Positions 5,972 to 12,611 of a stretch of 16,914 nucleotides of DNA are shown here, piece after piece (position 1 is the first letter of the stretch; each line of letters starts with the position of its first letter). The notes beneath the pieces were generated by a model. The model was not told the DNA's origin, did no database searches, and was given only the letters and a program-made list of their open reading frames with translations. This DNA comes from JAVHQB01 sp049299915. GTDB taxonomy: Bacteria > Patescibacteriota > Minisyncoccia > UBA6257 > JAVHQB01. Both the position numbers and the translations under genes were made by a program. The stretch is from assembly GCA_049299915.1 (NCBI GenBank), contig JBAQYG010000008.1, positions 1 through 16,914 on the forward strand, written 5' to 3'.

Positions 5972-7090
5972 TTAATCTATTTCTTTTTTGTCGTTATCTT
6001 CATTAATGAATAAACCTTGCCTCCCTAGGGTAATGAAAAATCTGAATATATTCTGAGTAGTTTTAATAGTTTCCTTGAGATACCTTGTTATGGTTATCTT
6101 TATCCAAAAATAAAAAGCTATGACAAGACCAATAATTGTGAAAAATACTGTTATACCTCGATTGGTTAAACTAAAGGCAAGAGCTATTGCTTGGGGAGTT
6201 TGAAATCCCAATATACTAAAAGCAGCTATTTGGCCTAGTTCTAAAACCCCTAGTGCAGCCGGAACAGGTACTAAGAAGGCTAGATACAAAAGAGACCAAA
6301 CAACAACATATTGAGGGAAGGTTAGGACGTAACCCATGCCGGCTAAAAGGAACCACCACATAAGGGCACTGATAAAAATATCTCCTACGGCCAAAAGAGT
6401 ACCCTTGAATACTGCACTCTTACCATTATTAAAAACTAAAGCCATTTCCTCCCTTAAACTTCTAACGAATTTTTCTAGCTTATTAAGGACGGTCCATCTT
6501 TGAATCTTAGTAAAAAAACTATTTTTACTCCTCCCCTCAGTTTTTATGCGAGATACACCAAACCAAAGAATGGTGAGGATGGAAATAGTAAAAATCAAAA
6601 TTACAAAAAGGATAATAAAAATACCTATCTGGGGAGCATTTATATAGCGAATTAAACTATAAACAGTACCAAAGAAAACAAAAAAACCTAATACAGCAAA
6701 ATGGATTAATTCCTCTACCAATATGGTAGCTGTAATTTTTTTGTAGTTTTCTTGGTTTCCATCTGCCGCTACTAAAACTTTAACTGATTCTCCTCCAGCT
6801 AAAGCTAGAGGAGTTAAATAATTGAAAGCATTACCAGCCAAACGGGCTAAAACCATTTGTTTTACAGAAATTTTTACCCCTTGCTTATTATTAAAAATTC
6901 GCCATCTAATAATGGCTAAAACAAAGGCAACTAAATAAGCTAGTAAAACTAAACCTAGAGTTTGAAAACTAAGAGCGTGCCAAACGGTTTTAAGAGAAAG
7001 AACATCAACTTTTTTTAAAGCATAACCAAAAACTAAAGAACCGAGAACAAGAGATATGAGAAAGCCAATAAATCCTTTCATAAATTTCAT
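5972..7090 (-). CDS. Lysylphosphatidylglycerol synthase TM-domain (flippase-like) integral membrane protein
   Basis: A 372 aa polytopic protein with about eight hydrophobic helices, matching the LPG_synthase_TM / YbhN (UPF0104) family. Two family hallmarks are visible: YLTPLALAGGESVKVL at 91-106 (the usual P-x-R-x-G-E region, with Gly-Gly-Glu kept) and PVPAALGVLELGQIAAF at 275-291 (the usual PGGxGxxE region, Glu284 kept). There is no C-terminal synthetase domain, so it is a stand-alone membrane domain of the kind proposed to flip lipids or lipid-linked sugars across the membrane; the substrate is unknown. The C-terminus is short and charged (NEDNDKKEID). The ATG at 7088-7090 is preceded by a strong promoter and a hairpin with T6; ATG codon 4 is an alternative start. 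No Shine-Dalgarno sequence is seen. Confidence 0.85.
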   Translation of the reverse strand: MKFMKGFIGFLISLVLGSLVFGYALKKVDVLSLKTVWHALSFQTLGLVLLAYLVAFVLAIIRWRIFNNKQGVKISVKQMVLARLAGNAFNYLTPLALAGGESVKVLVAADGNQENYKKITATILVEELIHFAVLGFFVFFGTVYSLIRYINAPQIGIFIILFVILIFTISILTILWFGVSRIKTEGRSKNSFFTKIQRWTVLNKLEKFVRSLREEMALVFNNGKSAVFKGTLLAVGDIFISALMWWFLLAGMGYVLTFPQYVVVWSLLYLAFLVPVPAALGVLELGQIAAFSILGFQTPQAIALAFSLTNRGITVFFTIIGLVIAFYFWIKITITRYLKETIKTTQNIFRFFITLGRQGLFINEDNDKKEID

Positions 7091-7092
7091 TT

Positions 7093-7114
7093 AAAAAACT
7101 CGATTGTAATCGAG
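7093..7114 (-). terminator. Promoter-proximal hairpin with T6 tract before the membrane-protein gene
   Basis: The minus strand reads CTCGATTACAATCGAG followed by TTTTTT, then AA and the ATG. The stem is 6-7 bp with a very small loop. The predicted start is a few bases ahead of it, so the hairpin occupies almost the whole leader. It has the form of an intrinsic terminator but sits upstream of its own gene, as at 5405-5427. Confidence 0.5.
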
Positions 7115-7122
7115 CAGGGATA

Positions 7123-7151
7123 ATCTTACCCAAATTCCTTTATAGTGTCAA
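7123..7151 (-). promoter_or_regulatory. Sigma-70-type promoter for the flippase-like gene
   Basis: On the minus strand a perfect TTGACA (7151-7146), a 17-base spacer and TAAGAT (7128-7123, 4 of 6). It lies immediately after the terminator of the upstream cassette. The predicted start is near 7116. Confidence 0.7.
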
Positions 7152-7153
7152 AC

Positions 7154-7184
7154 AAAAAGGGAGTGTCGCCTATGCAACACTCCC
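7154..7184 (-). terminator. Intrinsic terminator of the two-gene cassette
   Basis: On the minus strand GGGAGTGT, a 10-base loop, ACACTCCC (perfect 8 bp stem), then TTTTTG. It starts 6 bases after the stop codon of the 207 aa gene and closes the transcription unit that begins at the promoter at 8230-8258. Confidence 0.88.
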
Positions 7185-7189
7185 GATGA

Positions 7190-7813
7190 TTACTCTTGTA
7201 GAATTCTCTTGAACCCATTTCTACGATGGGCAAGTTGAAAGGGCAGGTAAAACCAAAGATTTGCAAGCTCGTACAACCAATAGACAAGCCTGTATTTGGT
7301 TACCAGCTGACCACTGTCACCCCCATCTACATCAGTGGGGACATAGGTGATATCAACATCCATTCCGGTCAATTTGGATATATACTGGAGAGCTATATCC
7401 AGTCTATGCCAATGGCCTGGACGATCGCAAACGATGATATTGACCCAATGACACTGCTTGACCAGACGAAGAATCTCCAACGCGTTTCCGCAAGTCTTAT
7501 CGTAGAAGGCCCAGTCTTCCAATATATAGTTCAGATACCGAATCCTGGAAAATAGGTCTTCACGATTTTGGCTTTCGAGATATCCATGTATCCATTTGTA
7601 CATGGGTTTCTTCTGAAATACTTTTGGGGAACTTTTCGGCAGAAAACCCATCCCCGAGCAAGCGATCTCAACAGATTCGCCGTGCTTCGTCATGTCCAGA
7701 AACAAATCCACACCCTTCTTGAGACCAGCCATCGTTTGAGACCCTATTTCGTCCTTTGTCTTACTAAAAGCAAAAGCTACAACAACTATACCAGTCTTGC
7801 CATGATTCTTCAT
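7190..7813 (-). CDS. Hypothetical protein, DUF218/YdcF-like fold suspected
   Basis: A 207 aa soluble protein that I do not recognise with certainty. The order of elements resembles the DUF218 (YdcF/SanA/ElyC) Rossmann-like family. The first strand is GIVVVAFAFSKTK, with a following helix (GLKKGVDLFLDM); a second strand ends EIACSG. Then comes ILEDWAFYDKTCGNALEIL, where DUF218 has an E-x-x-S-x-N-T-x-E-N segment, and NIIVCDRPGHWHRLDIAL, where the family has a strand ending in TS..H..RA. These parallels are by eye. The C-terminus is rich in Trp, Tyr and Leu. It starts at an ATG with a strong Shine-Dalgarno sequence (AAGGAGG, 5-base spacing), 38 bases after the stop of the 100 aa gene. Codon use (many AAG, CTC, GGC) differs from neighbours, which suggests acquisition. 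Confidence 0.8.
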   Translation of the reverse strand: MKNHGKTGIVVVAFAFSKTKDEIGSQTMAGLKKGVDLFLDMTKHGESVEIACSGMGFLPKSSPKVFQKKPMYKWIHGYLESQNREDLFSRIRYLNYILEDWAFYDKTCGNALEILRLVKQCHWVNIIVCDRPGHWHRLDIALQYISKLTGMDVDITYVPTDVDGGDSGQLVTKYRLVYWLYELANLWFYLPFQLAHRRNGFKRILQE

Positions 7814-7818
7814 TCCAT

Positions 7819-7825
7819 CCTCCTT
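7819..7825 (-). promoter_or_regulatory. Strong Shine-Dalgarno site for the 207 aa gene
   Basis: AAGGAGG on the minus strand, 5 bases before the ATG at 7813. It is notable because nearly all other genes in the window have no recognisable Shine-Dalgarno sequence. Confidence 0.85.
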
Positions 7826-7851
7826 ATCATGTTGTCACTGAACGATACTGG

Positions 7852-8154
7852 TCATCCATCCGCGGCGTAATGTGCTTTCTGCCGATCAAAAAAATTAGAA
7901 CATTCATCGGCATCATGTTTAGCAGCTTCCCTGTCTTTCACCTCTTTCTTGGCGAAAGTCTTTATAGCTTCAAGACCTTTGTAACGAGCCCCGAACATTG
8001 TGAGGGTCGGAAAAGTAGTAATACCGAACTCGTCTCGGTAACCTGAGAACTCACTTTCCTTTACCTTCACTAGTTTGAACTGTATTCCTGCCGTCTTCAA
8101 AACTTCGACAGCACGGTCTGATGCAGTCCATCCTTCAACAACATATAGTCTCAT
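7852..8154 (-). CDS. Glutaredoxin/thioredoxin-fold small protein lacking the catalytic cysteines
   Basis: A 100 aa protein. The first 70 residues follow the glutaredoxin layout: strand MRLYVVEG, the active-site position WTASDR (9-14), helix AVEVLKTAG, strand IQFKLVKVKE, a segment ending FGITTFPTLTMFG with the cis-proline signature (TFPT), then a helix. Where glutaredoxins have CPYC or C-x-x-S, this protein has T-A-S-D, so dithiol redox activity is not expected; the only Cys is near the C-terminus (DECSNFF). The charged tail from about residue 70 is not family-typical. It is the first gene of the two-gene cassette, with a strong promoter and AAGGAGG 5 bases before the ATG. The fold is inferred by pattern; function is unknown and could be binding or regulatory. 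Confidence 0.75.
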   Translation of the reverse strand: MRLYVVEGWTASDRAVEVLKTAGIQFKLVKVKESEFSGYRDEFGITTFPTLTMFGARYKGLEAIKTFAKKEVKDREAAKHDADECSNFFDRQKAHYAADG

Positions 8155-8159
8155 TTATT

Positions 8160-8166
8160 CCTCCTT
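8160..8166 (-). promoter_or_regulatory. Strong Shine-Dalgarno site for the glutaredoxin-like gene
   Basis: AAGGAGG on the minus strand with 5 bases to the ATG at 8154. The site and spacing are identical to those of the next gene in the cassette. Confidence 0.85.
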
Positions 8167-8229
8167 ACGCTTGTTTTAACGTCACATTGGACGAAAACGC
8201 ATCTATTGTATAAGAACTAGATCATTTAA

Positions 8230-8258
8230 ATTATAACACTTATATATATTACCGTCAA
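8230..8258 (-). promoter_or_regulatory. Strong promoter of the two-gene cassette
   Basis: On the minus strand TTGACG (5 of 6), a 17-base spacer and a perfect TATAAT, with a TGn extension of the -10. This is the best promoter in the window. The predicted start is near 8223, giving a leader of about 70 bases with no obvious riboswitch. Confidence 0.82.
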
Positions 8259-8276
8259 CAGAATCCGACTCAACTT

Positions 8277-8301
8277 AAAACCCCCTGTTTTAAACAGGGG
8301 G
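8277..8301 (-). terminator. Intrinsic terminator after proS
   Basis: On the minus strand CCCCCTGTTT and AAACAGGGGG form a nearly continuous 9-10 bp stem, followed by TTTT. It lies 19 bases past the proS stop and upstream of the cassette promoter. Confidence 0.85.
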
Positions 8302-8319
8302 CTACAAAAATCTTTTTCT

Positions 8320-9597
8320 TTAACGAATCATTTTCAAGAATTCGTCTTCAGTGACCAGCTTACTTTCTATTTCTTTTCTTAACTTAAATTCAAGTTTATT
8401 TTCTTCTACAGTCTTCTTACTAATAACTACTCTGTAGGGACAACCAATAAGGTCGGCATCTTTTAACTTAACCCCAGCAGTAACGTCTTCCCTATCATCA
8501 TATAGCACTTCTATACCAGCTGTTGTTAAATTAGTATAGAGTTTTTCAGCTGTTTCTCTAACCTTACTATCTTCTAAATTTAAACCAATTAAATGAACAT
8601 TGAAGGGAGCGATATCTTTAGGCCAAACAATACCTTTGTCATCGTGATTAATTTCTACGGATGTGGCGAGTAGTCTACCCAAACCAATTCCATAGCAACC
8701 CATAAGCACTAATTCTTTTTTACCCTCTGGGCTAGTAAAAGAAACATCCATTTTTTTAGAGTAAGTAGTACCTAATTGAAAGATGTGGCCAACTTCTATG
8801 GCTCTAATTTCTTTGACATCGGTACTGCCGCACTGAGCACAAACAAGTTTTTTTTCTTCTCCCTCTTTGAAGGTTTCGAAGTTGGCAGCCCAATTACATT
8901 TTTGACACTGAGCAATTCTATCTTCCCCTATTTCAGTCACTGCCATGAATTCATTACTTACGGCGCCACCAATGCTACCAGAGTCAGCCGAAACTATAAC
9001 TGGCTCTATTCCGCAACGATTAAAAATATTGGTATAAGCTTGTTTAGCTTGGGCATAAAAATCGTCCAAACTTTTTTGGTCTGTATGAAAGCTATACAAA
9101 TCCTTCATCCAGAATTCTCTTGTACGTAATAATCCTCCGCTAGAACGCTTTTCGTTTCTAAACTTGTCCTGAATGTGATAAGCGGAAAAAGGTAAATCTT
9201 TATAGCTATGAATAAACCTTCTGGCAATATCAGAAATAATTTCCTCGTGAGTTGGAGCTAAACAAAATTCTCTATCAAATTGATCCGTTACTTTGAAAAG
9301 GGGCGGAACAAAGGCTTCCCAGCGACCACTTTCTTCCCATAGATTCTTAGGATTTAAAACGGGCATTAGAAGCTCCTGCCCACCGATATTATTGATTTCT
9401 TCTCGAATAACCTCAGCTATTTTTTGATGAACTCGAAAGCCTAAGGGTAGAAAACTATAGATACCAGCAGCTAAGGCACTATCAACAAATCCGCCTCGAA
9501 GGAGAAGGAGATGGCTCTGGGCTTCTACACCATTAGGAGTTTCTTTTATACTTTTTCCCAATAGGTTTGAATATCTTTGGCTGAAGGCTTTTTTCAT
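8320..9597 (-). CDS. proS: Proline-tRNA ligase, short form without the editing insertion
   Basis: Charges tRNA-Pro with proline. A class II core is clear: QELLMPVLNP at 74-83 (motif 1 region), LAPTHEE at 113-119, FRNEKRSSGGLLRTREFWMKD at 146-166 (motif 2), GCYGIGLGRLLAT at 300-312 (motif 3), then the anticodon-binding domain containing DDRE and AGVKLKDADLIGCP. At 425 aa it is about 150 residues shorter than E. coli ProRS (572 aa), because the Ala-Pro editing domain normally inserted between motifs 2 and 3 is missing. In its place (about 222-268) is a short segment with CQKC (231-234) and CAQC (253-256), which looks like a four-cysteine zinc ribbon. The ATG has no Shine-Dalgarno sequence. It lies 71 bases downstream of tsaC in the same direction and is followed by a strong terminator. 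Confidence 0.95.
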   Translation of the reverse strand: MKKAFSQRYSNLLGKSIKETPNGVEAQSHLLLLRGGFVDSALAAGIYSFLPLGFRVHQKIAEVIREEINNIGGQELLMPVLNPKNLWEESGRWEAFVPPLFKVTDQFDREFCLAPTHEEIISDIARRFIHSYKDLPFSAYHIQDKFRNEKRSSGGLLRTREFWMKDLYSFHTDQKSLDDFYAQAKQAYTNIFNRCGIEPVIVSADSGSIGGAVSNEFMAVTEIGEDRIAQCQKCNWAANFETFKEGEEKKLVCAQCGSTDVKEIRAIEVGHIFQLGTTYSKKMDVSFTSPEGKKELVLMGCYGIGLGRLLATSVEINHDDKGIVWPKDIAPFNVHLIGLNLEDSKVRETAEKLYTNLTTAGIEVLYDDREDVTAGVKLKDADLIGCPYRVVISKKTVEENKLEFKLRKEIESKLVTEDEFLKMIR

Positions 9598-9668
9598 AAA
9601 ATAATTAATTACAAAATCCTAACACAAAATCCTTCTTTTTAGAAGAAAACAAAATTTATAAATTATAT

Positions 9669-10259
9669 CTATGGTCGTACGATTTTTAGATCAGCTTCCG
9701 TTAAGTCAATGATAGTAGATGGTTGTGATTCTTCCAAATCACCTGCATTTATAATTAAATCTGGTTGCATTTCCTTGTTTTCAAATTGTTTCAAGATCTC
9801 GTCTATCTTTGTTGACGATGGTTCTCCGGAAATATTGGCCGAAGTACCAGATAGGGGCAGATTTATTTTTTCTAGAAGCAAGTTTATAAATGAATAAGAT
9901 GGAACTCTAAGGGCAATTGTTTTATTTTCCACTCCGAAAATATTGATACTATCTTTTCTTTCTAGGATAGTAGTAACTTTTCCCGGCCAATTTTTCTCTA
10001 AATACGATTGCTGCTCTTGAGAAATAATCGCCAATTCTTGCGCCATGACTATGTCCCTCACAAAGATTGGTAAGGCTTTATCTTCTGACCTGTCTTTTAT
10101 TTTATAAAGTTTCTTTATAGCCAACTCGTTTGTAGCATCGGCTAGCATACCATAAACCGTATCTGTTGGAGCCACAATAACCCCATCCTCTTTTAAGATT
10201 TGTATGGTAGCCGTAATAATCTCCGAAAGATTGTCTGGTGTTAGTAATAATATTTTCAT
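9669..10259 (-). CDS. tsaC: L-threonylcarbamoyladenylate synthase (TsaC/YrdC/Sua5 family)
   Basis: Makes threonylcarbamoyl-AMP from threonine, bicarbonate and ATP, the substrate TsaD uses to form t6A37 in tRNA. At 196 aa it is the short TsaC form without the Sua5 C-terminal domain. Motifs seen: GVIVAPTDTVYGMLADA at 26-42, KIKDRSEDKALPIFV at 53-67 (the KxR nucleotide-binding motif), WPGKVTTIL at 91-99, ALRVPSY at 116-122 and SGTSANISG at 137-145 (the SxN motif). The ATG is followed by MKILLL and lacks a Shine-Dalgarno sequence. It lies downstream of the tRNA-Cys/tRNA-Leu terminator and upstream of proS; a weak TATAAA about 11 bases before the ATG could serve as its -10. Confidence 0.93.
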   Translation of the reverse strand: MKILLLTPDNLSEIITATIQILKEDGVIVAPTDTVYGMLADATNELAIKKLYKIKDRSEDKALPIFVRDIVMAQELAIISQEQQSYLEKNWPGKVTTILERKDSINIFGVENKTIALRVPSYSFINLLLEKINLPLSGTSANISGEPSSTKIDEILKQFENKEMQPDLIINAGDLEESQPSTIIDLTEADLKIVRP

Positions 10260-10319
10260 GATTAATAAGTTTTATATCGAATCATCGTATTTAAAGCCTA
10301 CCATAGAAATTTCCTTTTT

Positions 10320-10350
10320 AAAAATAAAACGAGCCATTTGATTGACTCGT
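10320..10350 (-). terminator. Terminator after the tRNA-Leu gene
   Basis: On the minus strand ACGAGTC, an 8-base loop, GGCTCGT (7 bp with one G-U), followed by TTTATTTTT. It begins about 10 bases past the tRNA-Leu 3' end and ends the rbfA/tRNA-side transcription before tsaC. Confidence 0.8.
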
Positions 10351-10360
10351 TTCATATGTG

Positions 10361-10441
10361 TGCCCGGGGTGGGACTCGAACCCACACGGCTTGCGCCACA
10401 GGATTTTAAGTCCTGCGTGTATACCATTTCACCACCTGGGC
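10361..10441 (-). tRNA. tRNA-Leu (anticodon UAA)
   Basis: An 81-base class II tRNA. Acceptor arm GCCCAGG with CCCGGGC (one A-C mismatch at 5-68), anticodon stem CAGGA/TCCTG with loop CTTAAAA (anticodon TAA), long variable arm with GGC GCAA GCC, and T arm GTGGG TTCGAGT CCCAC. The discriminator is A73, the leucine identity base. CCA is not encoded. It lies 35 bases after tRNA-Cys. Confidence 0.95.
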
Positions 10442-10476
10442 AAATACCTTGTTCTCGTCCATACGAGGATAAGGGG

Positions 10477-10549
10477 AGGCCTGGGCGAGACTTGCACTCG
10501 CGAATCGCGGTTTTGCAGACCGCTGTGTTAGCTACTTCACCACCAGGCC
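10477..10549 (-). tRNA. tRNA-Cys (anticodon GCA)
   Basis: A 73-base tRNA with a perfect 7 bp acceptor (GGCCTGG/CCAGGCC), U73 (the cysteine identity base), and anticodon stem GCGGT/ACCGC with loop CTGCAAA (anticodon GCA). CCA is not encoded. Two highly conserved elbow positions are changed: the T loop reads TGCAAGT, giving G at position 55 instead of U, and the D loop reads AGTAGCTA, where the usual GG is AG, giving A at position 18 on the likeliest alignment. All stems are intact, so it does not look like a decayed gene. Confidence 0.93.
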
Positions 10550-10561
10550 GGTTATATAGTA

Positions 10562-10590
10562 TTTTTACTTTATTGTGATTTCTTTGTCAA
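10562..10590 (-). promoter_or_regulatory. Promoter for the tRNA-Cys/tRNA-Leu pair
   Basis: On the minus strand TTGACA (6 of 6, directly abutting the rbfA stop codon), a 17-base spacer and TAAAAA (4 of 6). The predicted start lies about 6 bases before the tRNA-Cys 5' end. It allows the tRNAs to be made separately from infB-rbfA, which is not closed by a visible terminator. Confidence 0.55.
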
Positions 10591-10935
10591 TCACTTATCG
10601 TTATCTTTCATCTTTTTCAACTCCCTATCGACTATGTCTGCATTTACCAGTCCGTGATCTTCGACAAAATTTAATTTAGGAACGGGCTTCATGTATAGCT
10701 TTTTGCCAAGAGTTGTTTGAAATTCTCCTTTTGTTTTTTCCAATTCTTTTAAGATGTTGGCCATTTCGCTTTCAGGATAAACAGAAACTCTTACATTGGC
10801 AACATTAAGATCCTTTGGAACATCAACACTGGTCACAGTGATTAGTGTGTCTGGTCTTCTGTTAATCTCCTTGTCTATGAGGAGACACAATTCTTGTTTT
10901 ATTAATTCTCCCACCCTTAAGACTCTGTAGCTCAT
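10591..10935 (-). CDS. rbfA: Ribosome-binding factor A (RbfA)
   Basis: A cold-shock assembly factor that binds the 30S subunit and helps mature the 5' end of 16S rRNA. At 114 aa it is near family size. Visible signature: MSYRVLRVGELIKQEL at the start, ITVTSVDVPKDLNVANVRVSVY in the middle (the KH-like strand D.ANVYVSV), and LGKKLYMKPVPKLNFVED near the end, equivalent to the R.ELxxRxxPxLxF motif. I start it at the ATG at 10933-10935; the longer frame adds 11 residues that overlap infB and are not family-like. The start follows the infB TAA by one base (TAAAATG), so the two are almost certainly translationally coupled. The infB-rbfA order is common in bacteria. Confidence 0.93.
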   Translation of the reverse strand: MSYRVLRVGELIKQELCLLIDKEINRRPDTLITVTSVDVPKDLNVANVRVSVYPESEMANILKELEKTKGEFQTTLGKKLYMKPVPKLNFVEDHGLVNADIVDRELKKMKDNDK

Positions 10936-10936
10936 T

Positions 10937-12499
10937 TTAGCGATTAAAGAAATAAAGATCGTCTCCAACTATTAAATCATTCTTTGATTCTACCACTACG
11001 CCACATTCTTTTTCACATTCAACTTTATCCACGTCTCCTTTATTATGCTGTAGATTAATAATTTTACCCTGACCTATTCTCTTCTCTTCCCGCATGATAT
11101 CAAAACGAGCTTTAAGATTTAAGCAGCCCTTGGTCACTTCTCCGCCGACTAATTGGTTGCCATGCACTGGATTAAATACTTGTAAGATATGTAAAATACT
11201 ATTGGGCTCTATAACTTTATTTTTATTCTTGGATTCTTGAACTATTTGGGTTACAAAATCTATTATTTGATATAGGATATCTGCCTTAAATATTTTTAAA
11301 CTATTATTGGAAAGAAAACTAGTAGCAGCAGCTTGTTCTTTAACCCTGAAGGCAATTACTGTGGCTCCAGTGAAAAAAGCTAATTTAACATCTGTTTCAT
11401 TTAAGTCCCCTACTTCTACTTTGAGATAGTTAAATTTAACACCTTCAGCTAAAGCTATTTTATCTAAACTAGAAGTAATCGGCTCTAGAGAACCATCAAC
11501 ATCAGATTTAATAACAAAATTAAAAATATTTTCTTCTAAGCAGGCAGTACTTTCTGCTTCGGCTATATTCTTCTGACAAATTAAACTTTTTTCTTCGGCT
11601 ATTTGTTTAGCTAAATTTCTATCTTCTTTAAGAATTTCATTTAAAGTTTCTCTTTTACCGGCATAGAACTCTTCTCCTACTAAAGGTACACTATCAAATC
11701 CAGTTACCCTCACCGGCATAGAGGCTTGAGAAGAAGGAATATTTTCCCCTTTAAAATCTTCTATGATTTTGGCCTTACCCTCAGCACTAACTGTGGCCAC
11801 ATCATCCCCCTGCTTGAGGATTCCGTCTTTCATAAGAATAACAGCGCTATTACCTCTCTGCTTATCTAACCAGCTTTCTATAACTATACCTTTTGTTTGA
11901 GCTTTCAAATCTGTTGTAAGGTTTTCCATGTCAGATAGAAGAAGAATTAAATCTAATAATTCCTCTATACCCTTTCCTTCTTTGGCAGAAATTAAGTTAA
12001 CTGGTATTTCTCCGCCCCAATCTTCTACAAAAACCTTATTATCAGCTAATTGTTTCTTTATATTTTCAACGTTAATGTCGGGTCTGTCTATTTTATTAAT
12101 AGCTATAACAAAAGGAATTTTGGCCTTTAAAATATGACCCAAAGCATTAAGAGTTTGGGGCATCACTCCTTCGTCAGCTGCAATTACAAGAACAGCTATA
12201 TCGGCTACTTGAGCTCCTCTAGAACGCATCTCTGAAAAAGCCTCGTGACCAGGCGTATCTAAAAAGGTAATCTTTCTATCGGTAGTAGTACCATTAACGT
12301 CATTAGCCTTAACAATGGCTTCATAGGCACCTATATGCTGGGTAATAGCTCCACTTTCCTTGGCAGCTACATGAGTATGGCGAATATAATCTAAAAGGGT
12401 GGTTTTGCCATGATCAATATGCCCCATAATGACTACTACAGGAGCCCGAGAGATTGTATCCAAATTTTTAGTTGTGTTTTTTTCTTGTTTTACAGCCAT
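10937..12499 (-). CDS. infB: Translation initiation factor IF-2, minimal form
   Basis: The GTPase that brings fMet-tRNA to the 30S subunit and promotes 50S joining. G motifs: GHIDHGKTT at 26-34 (G1; most IF-2 have GHVDHGKT), ITQHIGAYE at 52-60 (G2), DTPGHEAF at 81-88 (G3), NKID at 135-138 (G4) and SAKEGKG at 171-177 (G5). The C-terminal part carries the beta-barrel domain II, the IIDFVTQIVQESKN segment and the terminal barrel that binds the fMet-acceptor end. At 520 aa it lacks the whole N-terminal extension (E. coli IF-2 is 890 aa), leaving little more than the GTPase and C-terminal domains. The ATG has no Shine-Dalgarno sequence. A promoter with extended -10 lies upstream, and rbfA follows after one base. 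Confidence 0.96.
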   Translation of the reverse strand: MAVKQEKNTTKNLDTISRAPVVVIMGHIDHGKTTLLDYIRHTHVAAKESGAITQHIGAYEAIVKANDVNGTTTDRKITFLDTPGHEAFSEMRSRGAQVADIAVLVIAADEGVMPQTLNALGHILKAKIPFVIAINKIDRPDINVENIKKQLADNKVFVEDWGGEIPVNLISAKEGKGIEELLDLILLLSDMENLTTDLKAQTKGIVIESWLDKQRGNSAVILMKDGILKQGDDVATVSAEGKAKIIEDFKGENIPSSQASMPVRVTGFDSVPLVGEEFYAGKRETLNEILKEDRNLAKQIAEEKSLICQKNIAEAESTACLEENIFNFVIKSDVDGSLEPITSSLDKIALAEGVKFNYLKVEVGDLNETDVKLAFFTGATVIAFRVKEQAAATSFLSNNSLKIFKADILYQIIDFVTQIVQESKNKNKVIEPNSILHILQVFNPVHGNQLVGGEVTKGCLNLKARFDIMREEKRIGQGKIINLQHNKGDVDKVECEKECGVVVESKNDLIVGDDLYFFNR

Positions 12500-12532
12500 A
12501 TGAGATCTTTACGGTTTTAACTTGCGCACGAG

Positions 12533-12561
12533 AGTATATCAAAAAAAGCTAGAAATAACAA
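12533..12561 (-). promoter_or_regulatory. Promoter for infB-rbfA
   Basis: On the minus strand TTGTTA (4 of 6), a 17-base spacer and TATACT (5 of 6) with a TGn extension. It is interleaved with the end of the dgkA terminator just upstream. The predicted start near 12526 gives a leader of about 26 bases. Confidence 0.6.
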
Positions 12562-12562
12562 C

Positions 12563-12590
12563 AAAAAACGCCTTAATTAGGGCGTTTTAG
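12563..12590 (-). terminator. Terminator after dgkA
   Basis: On the minus strand AACGCC, an 8-base loop, GGCGTT, then a T run (part of which is in the stem). It lies 22 bases past the dgkA stop. Confidence 0.75.
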
Positions 12591-12611
12591 TTAAGAATTT
12601 TAGGTAGCTGT

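Noticed and set aside
7226..7870. Plus-strand open frames opposite the cassette (7226-7555 and 7568-7870)
   Set aside because: They are antisense to genes with clear SD sites and show no recognisable protein features.
9632..9655. Hairpin CTTCT AAAA AGAAG after tsaC as a terminator
   Set aside because: A short AT-rich stem followed by an interrupted T run (GATTTTG); too weak to call, and tsaC may read through into proS.
10342..10578. Plus-strand open frame across tRNA-Leu and tRNA-Cys
   Set aside because: It consists of the antisense of two tRNA genes, a common false call.
10936..10968. Longer rbfA frame starting inside infB
   Set aside because: The extra 11 residues are not conserved in RbfA, and the ATG at 10935 directly follows the infB stop.
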